From assembly GCF_029714305.1 (NCBI RefSeq), contig NZ_CP121647.1, positions 3,554,501-3,618,500 on the forward strand: a stretch of 64,000 nt of DNA, written 5' to 3'. Below, in pieces: positions 25,233 to 33,075 of the stretch (the stretch's first letter is position 1; each line of letters begins with the position of its first letter). The translations under genes were made by a program, and so were the position numbers. Below the pieces are notes generated by a model, which had not been told where the DNA came from, did not search any database, and worked only from the letters and a program-made list of their open reading frames with translations. The stretch comes from Bradyrhizobium sp. CB3481 (GTDB lineage: Bacteria > Pseudomonadota > Alphaproteobacteria > Rhizobiales > Xanthobacteraceae).

Positions 25233-27167
25233 TTATCCCAAGCACCGGAAAAGCAGCACAGGATCGTGCACGGGATCGATCCAAAGCCGCATACCGCCAT
25301 GGGCGACGGGTGAGGTCGGACCAGATTTCAGGTTTTCGAGCGCGGTCACGGGCTTCAAGTCGCCATGGCCTAGCCGTACCTGCACATCACCGAGCGGAAG
25401 CCAGAATTCTCGGAAACCGCCTGTCAATGCGATGACCGCTACAACTACGTTTGTCTGATCGGCGGAATGTTTGACGTAGGCGATGACCGAGTTGTCCTCC
25501 ACGGGCAGGAACCGGATTGCGGAGGTCTGTTGCAGTGCCGGGTTTTCGCGCCGGATACGATTGATCTGGGCGATATAGGGCTTGATATTTCCGGGCTTGT
25601 CCCGATCGCGGTATTTCAGCTCGTATTTTTCGGAATTGAGATATTCCTCGCGGCCCGGTATCGGCTCATGCTCAAGAAGTTCGAAACCGTTATAGATGCC
25701 GTAGTTGCTCGATAATGTTGCAGCCAGCGCAAGCCGCGTCTTGAACATCCATGGCTCGCCGCGCTGAAGGTGGTACGGCAGGATGTCGGGCGTGCTAACA
25801 AAAAAATTAGGACGATAAAACTCGCGCTCGGGGTAGCCCGCGAGCTCGTTCACATATTGCTCGATCTCCCATCTTTCTGTTCGCCACGTAAAGTAGCTGT
25901 AGGACTGCGTGAAGCCGAGCTTGGCAAGCCCCTTCATCACTTTGGGCCTGGTGAATGCCTCTGAGAGGAAAAGCACGTCAGGATCGCGCGCTTGCACTTC
26001 CTTGATCAGCCATTCCCAAAAGCGAAACGGTTTGGTGTGGGGGTTGTCGACACGAAAGATCTTGACGCCCTGCGAGACCCAGAACAGCACGACATCGCGC
26101 AAGGCCCGGTACAACCCTTCAACATCGTCCGACTCGAAATCGACATTCACAATGTCTTCGTATTTCTTTGGAGGGTTCTCCGCGTATTTCATCGAGCCAT
26201 CTGGACGGCGTTTGAACCATTCCGGATGCTGCTTGAGCCAGGGGTGATCCGGTGAACATTGGATAGCGAAGTCGAGAGCAACCTCCATGCCGGCGGCCGC
26301 GCATGCCGCAACAAACCGACGAAACTCCTTCAGGCTTCCGAGCTCCGGATGGATGGCATCGTGTCCGCCCTCATCTGAGCCAATCGCGTAAAAGCTGCCC
26401 GGGTCACCATCTTCGGCTTTGAGAGAATTGTTGCGTCCCTTGCGATTCGTGCGTCCAATCGGGTGGATGGGCGTCAAATAGATGACGTCGAAGCCCATAG
26501 CCTGAATGTCGAGAAGACGATTGATGCAATCGTTCCAGGTGCCATGTTGTCCTGGCTGAGGACTTTGGCTGCGAGGCACCATTTCGTACCAGGAGCTGCA
26601 GCGGGCCTTGGGCCTATCGACGATGAGTGTAAGAGGCTTCGACCGAGTGAGATCCGTCCGATCTTGCGCTTCGGCCATTGCTTTTTTAAGGTCATCGGCG
26701 AGCAGGCTCTCGCACTTGCCCGACTGTAAGAAGCTCTCAGATGCACGCGCAATCTTTGCTGTGACTTCCTGACCGCCGCTTAGAGCCCGCGTAAGCAGGG
26801 AAGCCCCCTCCATAGCGTCAACTTCTGTCGCCACATTGGCGTTGCGTTTTTGCTCAAAGCCATGTCGCCAGGTCGCGAATTCGTCAGTCCACGCCTCGAT
26901 CGCGTAGCTGTAACGGCCGGTCTTCTCAGGCACGAAGGATCCCACCCAGCGGTCATTGCCATGGTGAATCATGACGGTCCGCTGCCAATCGGCGTCCGGC
27001 TCGCGGCGCCATATCAAGGCGGCGGAAACGACATCATGACCGTGGCGATAGATATCGGCCCAAACTTCGACGTTCTCGCCCACGATCCGTTTAACTGGAA
27101 AGCGGCCGCAATCAATTGAGGGGAAGATTTCCTCGATATGAAAAGCCTGCTTTACAGGAGCGCTCAT
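25233..27167 (-). CDS. glgE: Alpha-1,4-glucan:maltose-1-phosphate maltosyltransferase GlgE
   Basis: A 644-residue GH13 enzyme that extends alpha-1,4-glucan with maltosyl units from maltose 1-phosphate. Landmarks are the N-terminal beta domain (VKRIVGENVEVWADIYRHGH), the insert with WYEMVPRSQ, HPIGRTNRKGRNN, ALDFAIQCSPDHPW, KIFRVDNPHTKP (nucleophile Asp), FLSEAFTRP (acid Glu) and the C-terminal GIYNGFELLEH. ATG 27167 (MSAPVKQAFHIEEI) is chosen over ATGs 21-24 bases upstream because homologues start close to this motif. It forms an operon with maltokinase; GlgB and TreS are not in the window. Confidence 0.93.
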   Translation of the reverse strand: MSAPVKQAFHIEEIFPSIDCGRFPVKRIVGENVEVWADIYRHGHDVVSAALIWRREPDADWQRTVMIHHGNDRWVGSFVPEKTGRYSYAIEAWTDEFATWRHGFEQKRNANVATEVDAMEGASLLTRALSGGQEVTAKIARASESFLQSGKCESLLADDLKKAMAEAQDRTDLTRSKPLTLIVDRPKARCSSWYEMVPRSQSPQPGQHGTWNDCINRLLDIQAMGFDVIYLTPIHPIGRTNRKGRNNSLKAEDGDPGSFYAIGSDEGGHDAIHPELGSLKEFRRFVAACAAAGMEVALDFAIQCSPDHPWLKQHPEWFKRRPDGSMKYAENPPKKYEDIVNVDFESDDVEGLYRALRDVVLFWVSQGVKIFRVDNPHTKPFRFWEWLIKEVQARDPDVLFLSEAFTRPKVMKGLAKLGFTQSYSYFTWRTERWEIEQYVNELAGYPEREFYRPNFFVSTPDILPYHLQRGEPWMFKTRLALAATLSSNYGIYNGFELLEHEPIPGREEYLNSEKYELKYRDRDKPGNIKPYIAQINRIRRENPALQQTSAIRFLPVEDNSVIAYVKHSADQTNVVVAVIALTGGFREFWLPLGDVQVRLGHGDLKPVTALENLKSGPTSPVAHGGMRLWIDPVHDPVLLFRCLG

Positions 27168-27633
27168 GGCATGATGGGGACACAGCATCACAGAGACTTA
27201 CGTACGAATGCTGGAAGTGCCGGATTGTTCCCGTGTGCTCGCGGTACCACAGGAAGGAACTATTGGGGCATCGCAAGGTTAGAGCTTGCGGACGTCTTCG
27301 ACGACGCATTGAACGACCAGAAGCGCTCGAAATACGAGTTGCCTCAAGTCAGTGTTGTCCCCTTGCCACCGCTCCTTCGAACGAACTGCTTGCGACGGGT
27401 GAATGTGCCCTGCCAAACAGTGCGTGGCTGCGTTCGTCCACAGATCGGCAACTTGAAAAGGAGGGCGCAGACGTGCCGGCTCATGGTGGTACATGTCCCA
27501 TGATGCGATGCCTCAGCGTGGGCCTGAACGCAACGGGCGCAGTCTCGAGGCAAGGCGGAGAATTGCCCGTTCCTATTGCGCGCGGCACAATTCTGAGCAA
27601 CGCAGCCCCTCGATCCCGGGAGCCTGTCTCTAC
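27168..27633. other. Gene-poor interval upstream of glgE
   Basis: About 460 bases with overlapping open frames on both strands but none with a ribosome-binding site or known family. It presumably carries the glgE promoter on the minus strand; no convincing boxes were seen. Confidence 0.4.
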
Positions 27634-27756
27634 CTATCGCGCCCTTCGCGAGACGTGCTCGCGCAGCGGGCCGGCGGGGAGCAACTGGGCTTGTTCGCGC
27701 AGGGCCTTTGCTTCTTCGGCTAGGTCATTGAGAGTTTGGTTCTGCCGGAAAGGCAA
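27634..27756 (-). CDS. Possible small protein or remnant (LAEEAKALREQAQLLPAG motif)
   Basis: A 40-codon minus-strand frame from TTG 27756 reading NDLAEEAKALREQAQLLPAG then PLREHVSRRAR. This resembles a short helical rhizobial protein whose members carry 'AEEARxLRxxAxxLPPGxxRxxLLRRARQAE' and continue further. Here the frame stops early, and no ATG precedes it in frame. It may be a truncated copy. Confidence 0.3.
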   Translation of the reverse strand: MPFRQNQTLNDLAEEAKALREQAQLLPAGPLREHVSRRAR

Positions 27757-27920
27757 AGGCTGATCACCATGCGTTGGCCGTCCATTGCATGAGAAATGTG
27801 AGAGCGCGATGGCGCGTTCTCATCATCGATGGATGCTAAAGGCCGCGCGGTGATGAGAGAAGTGTGCGCGTTAGAACGAGCTCGGACATAACAAAGAATA
27901 TCTGCTCAATATTTTGTTTA

Positions 27921-28628
27921 TTACGGCTCAGCTGCGGACGCGCAGTGAACTAGGCGCCGGGGGGCGGCAAGTCGCCAGCATATCGATTCACGACAAGATC
28001 TGGTGATTGCTCCTCGGCAGTGGTGATGAATAGCTCCGCATCGCCGAAATGCCGGATACGGCACCATATGCCCGGCCGACATGCAAGACTCGCGTGTGGT
28101 CGAGAAGGGCTTGTGACCGCGGCGGCGCCGGCCCGCCCTGTCCAACCTGCAACAGAACCGATCCGGCGGAAGAGGTCCGGTTCGATCTCGCCTTGCTCGA
28201 AATCGGAAAGAAAGATGCCGTCAACGCGTCGTGCTAGCAACCGCGCTAGATTGTTCATACGTAGATGTTAGATGTAACGGCAGTGAACGAAGGTCCTCGC
28301 CCTGCATGGCGAGGATGTCGAAGGCGTAAACGTAAAGATGTATCTCGTCATTGTGCTTGCGGTTATGCAGGCCATTGAAATCGGATCGGCCGTCGACGCC
28401 GAAGAGCACGGCCTCGCCGTCGATGCGGTTGCGACGCGCGGCCTCGGTGATCAGCGGAAAGCGGTCGCTCCAATCGTTGCCGTTGCGGGTGAACAGCCGC
28501 ACGCGCTTGCCCTCGCATTGAATGATCAGCCGATAGCCGTCGTGCTTAATTTCGTGGATCCAATCGGCGCCGGCCGGCACCTTTGTCCCCTGGGTGGGGA
28601 TGCAGGGCTCGTAAACGGGTTCTCGCAT
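27921..28628 (-). pseudogene. ATP-dependent DNA ligase (LigD ligase-domain type), disrupted
   Basis: From 28628 the frame encodes a good ligase N-terminus: PCIPTQGTKVPAGADWIHEI, KHDGYRLII (motif I, AMP-accepting Lys), VRLFTRNGNDWSDRFP, DGEAVLFGVDG (motif III) and YVYAFDILAMQGEDLRSLPL. Near 28260 the sequence shifts frame into LARLLARRVDGIFLSDFEQG, still ligase-like, up to EPDLF near 28175. There the homology stops and a plus-strand zinc-ribbon fragment begins. Motifs IV-VI are missing, so it cannot be active. A smaller related fragment is at 10022. Confidence 0.75.
28102..28170 (+). repeat. Copy A of a zinc-ribbon gene segment (direct repeat with 29852)
   Basis: This 69-base stretch closely matches 29852-29920 (only a handful of substitutions, no length change), and translates as GGAGPPCPTCNRTDP. 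It is an orphan fragment fused to the 3' side of the ligase pseudogene, at a junction sharing the bases CGGCGGA/CGACGGA. Confidence 0.65.
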
Positions 28629-28718
28629 GCGGGAAAAATAGCTTTCCGGATAGAAATGCGAATCTAGATTTACGCTAGGCGAAGCGTTAGTTGCCGCCGA
28701 TCAGGTGCGGCACGGCGC

Positions 28719-28931
28719 TCAACAAAATTTATGAGCGAAGGCGGCGGTTCGCACGTCTTTAGATCGCGGTGCCTGGCGCAGTTCGCGGACGACATCTTCG
28801 GAAAAAATCTTCTGACCATCGCTCAGTCCTGTTGCGGGCGACCACGTCCCAATCGGACCTAACTTCGGACCACTGAGGTACCTCCCAATAGACGGACGTT
28901 CAGCGGGAAATTGCGGTAATTGGTTGGTCAT
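28719..28931 (-). CDS. Small hypothetical protein
   Basis: A 70-residue frame from ATG 28931 (TNQLPQFPAERPSIGRYLSG, then FSEDVVRELRQAP). Upstream AACGCGAAAGCGAGCGG offers only a weak ribosome-binding site. It is divergent from the DUF6894 gene at 29068. No family recognised. Confidence 0.35.
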   Translation of the reverse strand: MTNQLPQFPAERPSIGRYLSGPKLGPIGTWSPATGLSDGQKIFSEDVVRELRQAPRSKDVRTAAFAHKFC

Positions 28932-29067
28932 CGGCCGCTCGCTTTCGCGTTGCCGCGGTTGAAATGAGGCTGCCCCGCAGTCCATTCGCGCAGTTCGGCG
29001 TGCAAAGTTCACCCCTGTTCGCGATATAGAGGCCCGTTTTTTCCAAGTTGATGCTTAGGAGGCGCCG

Positions 29068-29307
29068 ATGTCGCGTTACTATTTTGACATCCGCGACGGT
29101 GAAGACTTCACCAAAGATGACGAGGGGATAGAGTTGCCGGGAATTGCGGACGCCCAATTAGAGGCCGCCGCAGCCTTGGCAGAAATTTGCAAGGACTTTC
29201 ATACGAAAGATCCCAACCCATTGGGGTATCCCTTGTCCGTTGAGGTTAGAGATTCGAACGGCCGCCCCATGCTGGAATTAGCGTTTCGGTTTGTCGCGCG
29301 CCATTAG
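29068..29307 (+). CDS. DUF6894 family protein
   Basis: A 79-residue protein from ATG 29068 with TAGGAGG 6 bases upstream. It begins MSRYYFDIRDGEDFTKDDEG, the family signature, and ends with a strand-rich LSVEVRDSNGRPMLELAFRF. This is the intact counterpart of the broken copy at 19344. Small DUF6894 proteins are abundant in Bradyrhizobium; their role is not known. Confidence 0.8.
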   Translation: MSRYYFDIRDGEDFTKDDEGIELPGIADAQLEAAAALAEICKDFHTKDPNPLGYPLSVEVRDSNGRPMLELAFRFVARH

Positions 29308-29424
29308 AATTAGTCGCGAGATGCGCAGCCCCATTGAGCCGAGACGCAGGCTCTGGCAGGCTGCACGATCAGTATCACTCTCTAATTTTTTCCCAGCGAT
29401 GAGCTTGCGCCTTCGGGAAGAAAA

Positions 29425-29449
29425 GGAACCGGAAACATTGTGCCGCGTT
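29425..29449 (+). promoter_or_regulatory. EcfG-type general-stress promoter for the DUF3606 gene
   Basis: GGAAC at 29425-29429, a 16-base spacer and CGTT at 29446-29449 match the EcfG consensus exactly. The start of transcription would fall near 29457, leaving a short leader with AGGAGG before ATG 29476. Confidence 0.6.
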
Positions 29450-29475
29450 GCTAGCGCAACAGGAGGTATCGCGGG

Positions 29476-29661
29476 ATGGCGACGGCAAAGAAGAAATCCA
29501 GCCGCGGGCGCAAGCAGGACCGGGCGCGCGTGGCGGGCGGTCAAAATTATGAGGTGCGCTATGAGGCAAAGAAGACGGGACGATCGGCGAGCGCGGTAAA
29601 GAAGGCGGTCAAGAAGGTTGGCAGCAGCCGGAAGCGCCTTGAGCGGCAGCTTGGACGTTAG
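29476..29661 (+). CDS. DUF3606 family protein
   Basis: A 61-residue basic protein from ATG 29476 with ACAGGAGG upstream. The core NYEVRYEAKKTGRSASAVKK then AVKKVGSSRKRLE is the DUF3606 signature. A Lys/Arg-rich N-terminal tail (ATAKKKSSRGRKQDRARVAG) precedes it. Such proteins are linked to the PhyR-EcfG general stress response, in line with the promoter just upstream and a terminator downstream, so this appears to be a monocistronic stress gene. Confidence 0.85.
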   Translation: MATAKKKSSRGRKQDRARVAGGQNYEVRYEAKKTGRSASAVKKAVKKVGSSRKRLERQLGR

Positions 29662-29731
29662 GAACGCCAGTCAGGGAAGTGGGTTGACCCGCGTCGCATC
29701 TTCACCCGATGCGACACCTCAGCCCGAGAAG

Positions 29732-29766
29732 GGGCCTCAGCGGACGATCTGAGGCCCTTTTCTTTT
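29732..29766 (+). terminator. Rho-independent terminator
   Basis: GGGCCTCAG (29732-29740) and CTGAGGCCC (29749-29757) form a perfect 9-bp stem with an 8-base loop, followed by TTTTCTTTT. It lies 70 bases after the DUF3606 stop and just ahead of the zinc-ribbon gene. Confidence 0.8.
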
Positions 29767-29780
29767 GGACGGGGAAAGTC

Positions 29781-29972
29781 ATGCAGTACTGTGTGCGGTG
29801 TGACAACAATCGCTGGGTTTGTGAGAACCATCCCGATCGTCCGTTCTTAGGCGAGAAGGCTTGCGATTGCGGTGGCGCCGGCGCGCCCTGTCCGACCTGC
29901 AACAGAACCGATCCGACGGATCCGTCTGAGATTCCGGCAATGCCTCCCGGCTTCACCCCAACAAGGGATTAG
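29781..29972 (+). CDS. Small zinc-ribbon-like protein
   Basis: A 63-residue protein starting at ATG 29781 (MQYCVRCDNNRWVCENHPDR). Cys pairs CVRC, CDCGG and CPTC, with a further Cys and His between them, suggest one or two zinc sites. Upstream GGGGAAAG is a fair ribosome-binding site. The central part is repeated as an orphan fragment at 28102-28170. Function unknown; I recall similar short proteins in rhizobia. Confidence 0.65.
   Translation: MQYCVRCDNNRWVCENHPDRPFLGEKACDCGGAGAPCPTCNRTDPTDPSEIPAMPPGFTPTRD
29852..29920 (+). repeat. Copy B of the zinc-ribbon gene segment (direct repeat with 28102)
   Basis: This is the in-gene copy of the 69-base repeat. It lies within the intact zinc-ribbon frame (GGAGAPCPTCNRTDP), so it is probably the source of the orphan copy 1.75 kb upstream, or both derive from a third locus. 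Confidence 0.65.
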
Positions 29973-30030
29973 CCCTTCTTCCATTGACTTTGATCAAGGC
30001 CTTTCGTTCGGTAGTCCGCCTCCATTGCGC

Positions 30031-30144
30031 ATGAGTTCGCCTGAAGAGAAGCCTTCGCCGCCGGCGTCCCACCTGAGGCGCATGCTTGAGGCCGATGCTG
30101 CCGATCGGGCGATCATCGAAAAGCTGCGCCGTAAGCTCGATTGA
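30031..30144 (+). CDS. Possible very small protein
   Basis: A 37-codon frame, ATG 30031, reading SSPEEKPSPPASHLRRMLEA then DAADRAIIEKLRRKLD: a disordered start and one charged helix. It has no good Shine-Dalgarno. It is listed because the helix pattern looks protein-like. Confidence 0.3.
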   Translation: MSSPEEKPSPPASHLRRMLEADAADRAIIEKLRRKLD

Positions 30145-30523
30145 TCAAAAAAATACGGCCCTGACGGGAGCTCTAATCACGTCAGAACCGTCAGTGATCC
30201 CGAGCTTGCGCAGCGGGACCATTTTAGTTTGTGAGTGTGTCCCACCATGCGAGGGGACAATGACTTAAATCGGCGTGCTGCACTGTCGTTCCTAGCTTGT
30301 TGCTGCAAAAGCAGAACGTTACGAAGGTATTTAGGCACTATCTATTTTCGAGCGTTTTGAGCGTTCTTGAAAAGTTCTGCCTCCCGATAAAATTAAACCG
30401 CTGGTGCTACGATCGCCCGACACGCATACTGTTTCCGTCACCGCGTTGTCCCGGGCATCTATCGGTGATGAGAACGCCGATAGCGCTCCCGCCTAGCCAA
30501 GCGGCAGGGGATGGAGATGAGCT
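30145..30523. other. Intergenic interval, no supported gene
   Basis: About 380 bases, locally AT-richer near 30300-30400. No gene, terminator or promoter could be supported. Confidence 0.4.
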
Positions 30524-30811
30524 ATGGAGCGTATTAATCCGCCTCAGTTCGACGAACGGCATCCAGCCGAGCACGCGCAGCAAGCTTGTACGCAAGGTTA
30601 TCGCGCCTTCATTTTGGGTGATGACGGCCATGTTGAAGGTCGTGTCGATCTGCAATGTAGCAGTGATAGCGAAGCCATCAGGATGGCACGGCAACTCGTT
30701 GACGGGCATGACGTCGAGTTATGGCAACTGGATCGGAAGATCGAGACATTCAGCCACGTTTCAACTCCCCACCGAAAGACTGAGCCGGTCAGTCCTCGTC
30801 ACGTTCGCTAA
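30524..30811 (+). CDS. Small conserved hypothetical protein
   Basis: A 95-residue protein from ATG 30524 with GGGGATGGAGATG upstream. The block GYRAFILGDDGHVEGRVDLQ then ARQLVDGHDVELWQLDRKIE is a frequent rhizobial mini-domain of unknown function. Its last 23 bases overlap the end of the convergent DUF2934 gene. Confidence 0.7.
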   Translation: MERINPPQFDERHPAEHAQQACTQGYRAFILGDDGHVEGRVDLQCSSDSEAIRMARQLVDGHDVELWQLDRKIETFSHVSTPHRKTEPVSPRHVR

Positions 30812-31070
30812 TTTCGGTCTCGGCGCGGAGCCAGAACTCCAAGTCCCGGCCTTCCGGGCACCCGTTCTGCTCCCAAAGCTCGCGGGCGCGGGCCCTGATC
30901 TCATCCTGGGTTCGGCGCGCGGCTCGACGCTGCCGCAGCTTAGCTCTCAGATCCCCAACGAACTGAAGCAATCGCTGTACGGTCGTCTGGTCGGTAATCC
31001 TGCTGGCGAGCCGGTTGGCTTGCTCGATTTTGCGCTCTAGTTCGCGGGGATCGATCTCGCTGGAATTCAT
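30789..31070 (-). CDS. DUF2934 family protein
   Basis: A 93-residue helical protein from ATG 31070 with GGATGATCA upstream. The C-terminal RARELWEQNGCPEGRDLEFW then LRAETEI is the DUF2934 signature. The N-terminal half is a charged helix. It is convergent with the previous gene. Function unknown. Confidence 0.8.
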   Translation of the reverse strand: MNSSEIDPRELERKIEQANRLASRITDQTTVQRLLQFVGDLRAKLRQRRAARRTQDEIRARARELWEQNGCPEGRDLEFWLRAETEISERDED

Positions 31071-31182
31071 TGATCATCCTCCGTCTAATATGACGGTTGA
31101 TGACGGGGATTAGTTCATGTGGGCGGGTGCTCGCGCCTGAAATGGTTGATCGGCGCTGCCACTAAAGGCGAAAAGGCTCTGG

Positions 31183-31208
31183 GGAACTTGTTCCCCGGAA
31201 CAGAAGTT
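31183..31208 (+). promoter_or_regulatory. Candidate EcfG-type promoter overlapping a palindrome
   Basis: GGAAC at 31183-31187, a 17-base spacer and AGTT at 31205-31208 resemble the EcfG consensus. The same bases form a perfect palindrome, GGGGAACTTGTTCCCC (31181-31196), followed by GGAAC-AGAA-GTTCC. A regulator-binding palindrome is therefore an alternative reading. Confidence 0.45.
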
Positions 31209-31233
31209 CCCCTGAGCGGGCTGGGAGGAACTC

Positions 31234-31275
31234 ATGCAAGCAGCCATTGATCACGTCACGCACACATACGGATGA
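31234..31275 (+). CDS. Possible 13-codon leader peptide coupled to the next gene
   Basis: ATG 31234 has a strong GGGAGGA ribosome-binding site and reads MQAAIDHVTHTYG to TGA 31273-31275. The stop overlaps ATG 31272 of the next gene, which has no Shine-Dalgarno of its own. This arrangement points to translational coupling or a regulatory leader. Confidence 0.45.
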   Translation: MQAAIDHVTHTYG

Positions 31276-31637
31276 TGGTCAATCTTACACCCGCACAGGA
31301 GCGCAAGGCCCGCGATAAAGTGACCACCTTCCTTGTCGACAAGGCAGGTACTGAACACACGCTAGGGCTTCCTCAAGAAGTGAGTGTCCGGCGGAATGTA
31401 GGATGGATCGTGCCCAGAAACCATTACGACATTCAGCCCCGGAAATTGGCGCTTCGCATATTGCGCAAGTTGGACGCCGGATCATTCCCTGAGTATTCGC
31501 TAATAGCCACGTTCAAGCCGTTGCACGCCGCATTGGCCCAGCCGGAGCTGTTTGCCAACACCGTGATTGAGTGGATCGATCAATCCAGTCCAGCTGTTAA
31601 GAGGCTCGTAGGATCGCTGCAGAAGCAATACGTCTAA
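31272..31637 (+). CDS. Hypothetical protein, translationally coupled to a short leader frame
   Basis: A 121-residue protein (NLTPAQERKARDKVTTFLVD, then NTVIEWIDQSSPAVKRLVGS). It shows a mixed alpha/beta pattern with no motif I recognise. ATG 31272 or 31275 could be the start; neither has a Shine-Dalgarno, but both sit at the stop of the 13-codon leader frame. Confidence 0.55.
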   Translation: MMVNLTPAQERKARDKVTTFLVDKAGTEHTLGLPQEVSVRRNVGWIVPRNHYDIQPRKLALRILRKLDAGSFPEYSLIATFKPLHAALAQPELFANTVIEWIDQSSPAVKRLVGSLQKQYV

Positions 31638-31994
31638 TGATGACGCATGAATGCCGCGCTTCAAGGTGGCATTGAAGAGTTGCCGTCTGACAGAAGGTTC
31701 ATCGCGATGCTTCTAAGAGAAGGGTTCAGCCGCACGTCCTCCTTATCGCTGGGCAATTTGGGCGCGGAGTCTTGATCGTCTCAGCGGTTGGGTTGGCGGG
31801 ATAGCGCAGAGGCGAAGCATCACTAGGCCGGCTGGATGCACTCGACCGCCATGGCGTCTGCTATTAGGCATTCGACCATCGGGGCATGTGCACGGACGCG
31901 CGGTGGAATAATAGGCCTTCCGGCTGGCGGCCGACGATTAGCGCGGCGATGCCGCGCCTGAAGTGCCTCCACCCTCTGGTTGCTCCCGGTCGGC
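31638..31994. other. Interval between hypothetical gene and Ku remnant
   Basis: About 355 bases without a supported gene. It ends at the abrupt left border of the Ku remnant, so it may contain foreign or rearranged sequence. Confidence 0.4.
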
Positions 31995-32663
31995 GGTGAT
32001 CGATCTACAAGATTCCGCGAGACCATCCGGGAGATGAACAAGGTCGCGATCGGCCGCGTGGTCTTGACCAATCGCGAGCACATCATTGCGCTTGAGCCGC
32101 TGGATAAAGGGCTGGTCGGTACCTTGTTACGCTACCCCTACGAAGTGCGCTCCGAACAGGAGTATTTCGATGACATCCAGGACGTCAAAGTTACGAGGGA
32201 CATGCTCGATCTCGCCAGGCATATCGTGAACCAGAAGTCTGGACGTTTCGAGCCGGAGAAATTTGAGGATCAGTACGAAACAGCCCTGATCGACCTCATC
32301 AACCAGAAGCGTGCCGGCAAGCCGATCACGTCAAAGGAGCGGCCGCGCGGCGAAAACGTGGTCGATCTGATGAAGGCATTGCGACGAAGCGTCGGCGGGG
32401 CTGCGGCCGAAACGAACGCTACGAAGAAGCCGGTGAAGACGCCGCGCAAGGCGGCAGCCGGACAGAAGGAAATGTTGATGCCGATCGCCGGCAAAAACGG
32501 CGGCAAGAAAGCCGGCAGCCAGGCCGCAGCGCAAGTCCGCCTGATTGGGATACCGCGTGATCGGAGAAACGCGCAATTCGTCGGCGATCATCGGCGGCCG
32601 GCTCGATATCGTCGAGACAACAGTCACCCGGACGCCGCGGCGCTGTACCGCTTCGATCAGTGA
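31995..32663 (+). pseudogene. Second ku gene, N-terminally truncated and with a foreign 3' end
   Basis: From about 31995 the frame reads RETIREMNKVAIGRVVLTNR, ALEPLDKGLVGTLLRYPYEV, YFDDIQDVKV and EKFEDQYETALIDLINQKRA, the C-terminal half of Ku with its basic tail (KKPVKTPRKAAAGQKEMLMP). The first ~140 residues of the Ku core are absent and no start with a ribosome-binding site precedes it. From about 32530 the frame runs into sequence antisense to a NYN-domain remnant. An intact ku is at 14087. A truncated dimerisation fragment could in principle be made, but decay is more likely. Confidence 0.75.
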
Positions 32664-32782
32664 GCGGAAGTCGCCGTCGCCCGAGAAACTGGATCATCTG
32701 ATCGATATTCCCGGCGAGCTCCACGGCGTTGACGGCGAGCTCGATAGCCGTGTTACCCTTGAGCTTGCGGTGACCACACCTA
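32566..32782 (-). pseudogene. NYN-domain (LabA-like) gene remnant
   Basis: The minus strand reads KLKGNTAIELAVNAVELAGN then IDQMIQF. After a one-base shift (TTT for TT) it continues SGDGDFRSLIEAVQRRGVRV and TVVSTISSRPPMIADELR. This is the conserved C-terminal half of NYN/LabA-type nuclease-fold proteins, including the SGDGDF acidic motif. Both ends are missing. Its truncated end is fused to the Ku remnant on the opposite strand. Confidence 0.65.
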
Positions 32783-33075
32783 GTCCGTCGGTCAGTCGCA
32801 TTGGTCGTTAGTCCTGCTGATGAGGCACTCCGACGACGACAATCCATTCGCGGCAGTCGGCTCGTCCCCGAACAGGCTTGGTCGAGGCGTTCGTACCCAG
32901 TTCAGTCGCGCCAAGGAGGTTGTTGTTACCCTGCTACGCGGATGCAATTGGCGGGCTGTCGGCACTCTCCGAGCCGCCCAGAGCAGCGCCGACGTCTCGT
33001 GGGTCCCCCCGGGGACTGAAGGCCCGCCGAGGCCCTGGTCCGGCGGGCGGAGTTTCAGGCGGCTGCAGCCGGTGA

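Noticed and set aside
27116..27763. 215-codon plus-strand frame upstream of glgE
   Set aside because: It has no Shine-Dalgarno, no family resemblance and Arg/Ser/Cys-rich composition; it overlaps the 5' end of glgE on the opposite strand.
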